Positions 6,622 through 7,645 of a stretch of DNA of 7,645 nt are shown here, piece by piece. The notes under the pieces were generated by a model that saw nothing but the letters and a program-made list of their open reading frames with translations, was not told the DNA's origin and did no database searches. How positions within the stretch are numbered: position 1 is the first letter of the stretch; the number at the start of each line of letters is the position of its first letter. A program made the position numbers and the translations under genes. Source of the stretch: CAYJIL01 sp964370235 (GTDB taxonomy: Bacteria > Bacteroidota > Bacteroidia > Bacteroidales > Rikenellaceae); the NCBI GenBank assembly GCA_964370235.1, contig CAYJIL010000104.1:1-7645 (forward strand). Reading direction: 5' to 3'.

Positions 6622-7645
6622 ATGAAAACAATGATTTTAGCAAGAATCGCACTAATAATGGTGCTGTCGCTATCTGTAACAAATTTGTTTGCAAAAACTA
6701 AGTTTAAATATAGCGATCAAAAAAAGATTGAAAAGAGTTTTGCTGTTAACCCAGACGTAGTACTCGACCTTGATATTAAATATGGCGATGTTACTGTCAT
6801 TCCTAGAAACACCGACAAAGTCGAAGTTCAGGTAGTGATTAATGCATCCTCGAACAACGAAGATGACGCTGCCGACGCTGTTAACCAATATGTAGTAGAT
6901 TTTAATGCAAATAGCAATCGTGTAGCCATAAAGGGTTACCTAGCTAGTGTTAAATCTAATTTATTTGGGAGAGTAAAAGTAAATATAGATACCGATTTTG
7001 TTATTACAGTACCTATTGAATATGTGCCAAATATAAGGATGATATATGGCGATTTTGATACCTCGTCAATAAAATCTAGCGGCGTATTCGATTTTAGTTA
7101 TGGCGACATGACAATATCGAACCTAGATGGTAATGACAATAAAATATCTATGAAATATGGAGATCTCAAAACTTCGTTTATTGCTGGTGGTGTAGTTGAT
7201 GTAATGTATAGCGATGTCGAAATTACCGAAGCGGCATCAATAACTATGTCGGGTAAATATTCCGAAATAGCTATGTTGAGGGTTGGTTCGCTAGAGTTTA
7301 ATTCTATGTACGGCGAACTTAAGGTCGAAAAGCTTACGGGTCAGTTTATTTGCGATGACTTGGGATGGACCGACATTGAGATGTATTTAGCAGCTAGCGT
7401 CTCAAAATTTAATATTGCCCAAGCTCGTTACGGCGAATTGGAAATATCGCACAGCGCTGGATTGAATTTTGTGGCTAATGTTGAAACGTCATACTCAAAC
7501 GTAGATTTAGAACCCACGTATAAGATATTAAAAAGTAACAAGAGTGCATTTAAATATGATGTAGAATTTGCTAATGGAGCAGTGGGTGAAAAATCAACAC
7601 CAATCGATATATCGTCTAAATACTGTGATATAGAGTTTGAAAGAG
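6622..7645 (+). CDS. Exported DUF4097-like beta-solenoid protein with Tyr-Gly-Asp repeats, 3' end outside window
   Basis: My translation from ATG 6622 stays open for 341 codons to the window edge, so the gene is partial. A signal peptide covers about residues 1-24 (ILARIALIMVLSLSV, cleavage after LFA). The mature protein carries a recurring strand motif of Tyr, Gly or Ser, Asp or Glu, then alternating hydrophobics: KYGDVTV at 53, then tyrosines at 142, 160, 179, 196, 213, 230, 270, 291, 312 and 334, with a Trp at 249 in the same register. Steps are 17-19 residues up to 249 and about 21 afterwards, as in a stacked beta-solenoid. This resembles the DUF4097/DUF2807 putative adhesin group often found beside ECF sigma genes in Bacteroidetes. 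It begins 11 bases after the anti-sigma stop, so it is in the same operon and may be a sensed or protective envelope component. The function is not known. Confidence 0.85.
   Translation, partial: MKTMILARIALIMVLSLSVTNLFAKTKFKYSDQKKIEKSFAVNPDVVLDLDIKYGDVTVIPRNTDKVEVQVVINASSNNEDDAADAVNQYVVDFNANSNRVAIKGYLASVKSNLFGRVKVNIDTDFVITVPIEYVPNIRMIYGDFDTSSIKSSGVFDFSYGDMTISNLDGNDNKISMKYGDLKTSFIAGGVVDVMYSDVEITEAASITMSGKYSEIAMLRVGSLEFNSMYGELKVEKLTGQFICDDLGWTDIEMYLAASVSKFNIAQARYGELEISHSAGLNFVANVETSYSNVDLEPTYKILKSNKSAFKYDVEFANGAVGEKSTPIDISSKYCDIEFER

Noticed and set aside
6670..6888. Minus-strand 72-codon frame inside the solenoid gene
   Set aside because: It is antisense to a coding sequence with a signal peptide and regular repeat motif, and shows no motif of its own.

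Overview
The window looks like chromosomal DNA from a member of the Bacteroidetes, most likely a Bacteroidales bacterium. The grounds are an adjacent SusC/SusD outer-membrane pair, Bacteroides-type promoter motifs (TTTG and TAnnTTTG), AT-rich ribosome binding regions without a Shine-Dalgarno sequence, and an ECF sigma gene followed by a small one-helix membrane protein. I cannot name the genus.

Layout. Positions 30-5270 hold two genes on the minus strand, transcribed right to left: a SusC-like TonB-dependent transporter (2040-5270) and a SusD-like surface lipoprotein (30-1988). Together they should form a nutrient uptake complex in the outer membrane. No glycoside hydrolase or other enzyme that would reveal the substrate lies in the window. 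Positions 5617-7645 hold three genes on the plus strand in one tight operon: an ECF sigma factor, a probable anti-sigma factor that overlaps it by ATGA, and an exported protein built from repeated Tyr-Gly-Asp strands that runs off the right edge.

The 346-base divergent intergenic region (5271-5616) is the richest part. It holds a good TTTG-N19-TAnnTTTG promoter facing susC. It also holds a 51-bp sequence present twice in tandem (47 of 51 bases identical), each copy with an ECF-like GTTACC-N15-CGTC promoter pointing at the sigma gene, and a perfect 12-bp inverted repeat whose two arms carry the -33 TTTG elements of the two divergent promoters. The simplest reading is an autoregulated envelope-stress-type sigma operon next to an unrelated SusCD pair. 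The SusC lacks room for the N-terminal signalling (STN) domain and the membrane protein is not FecR-like, so the classical SusC/FecR/sigma signalling relay is unlikely here.

No RNA genes, CRISPR arrays, insertion sequences or clear terminators were seen.
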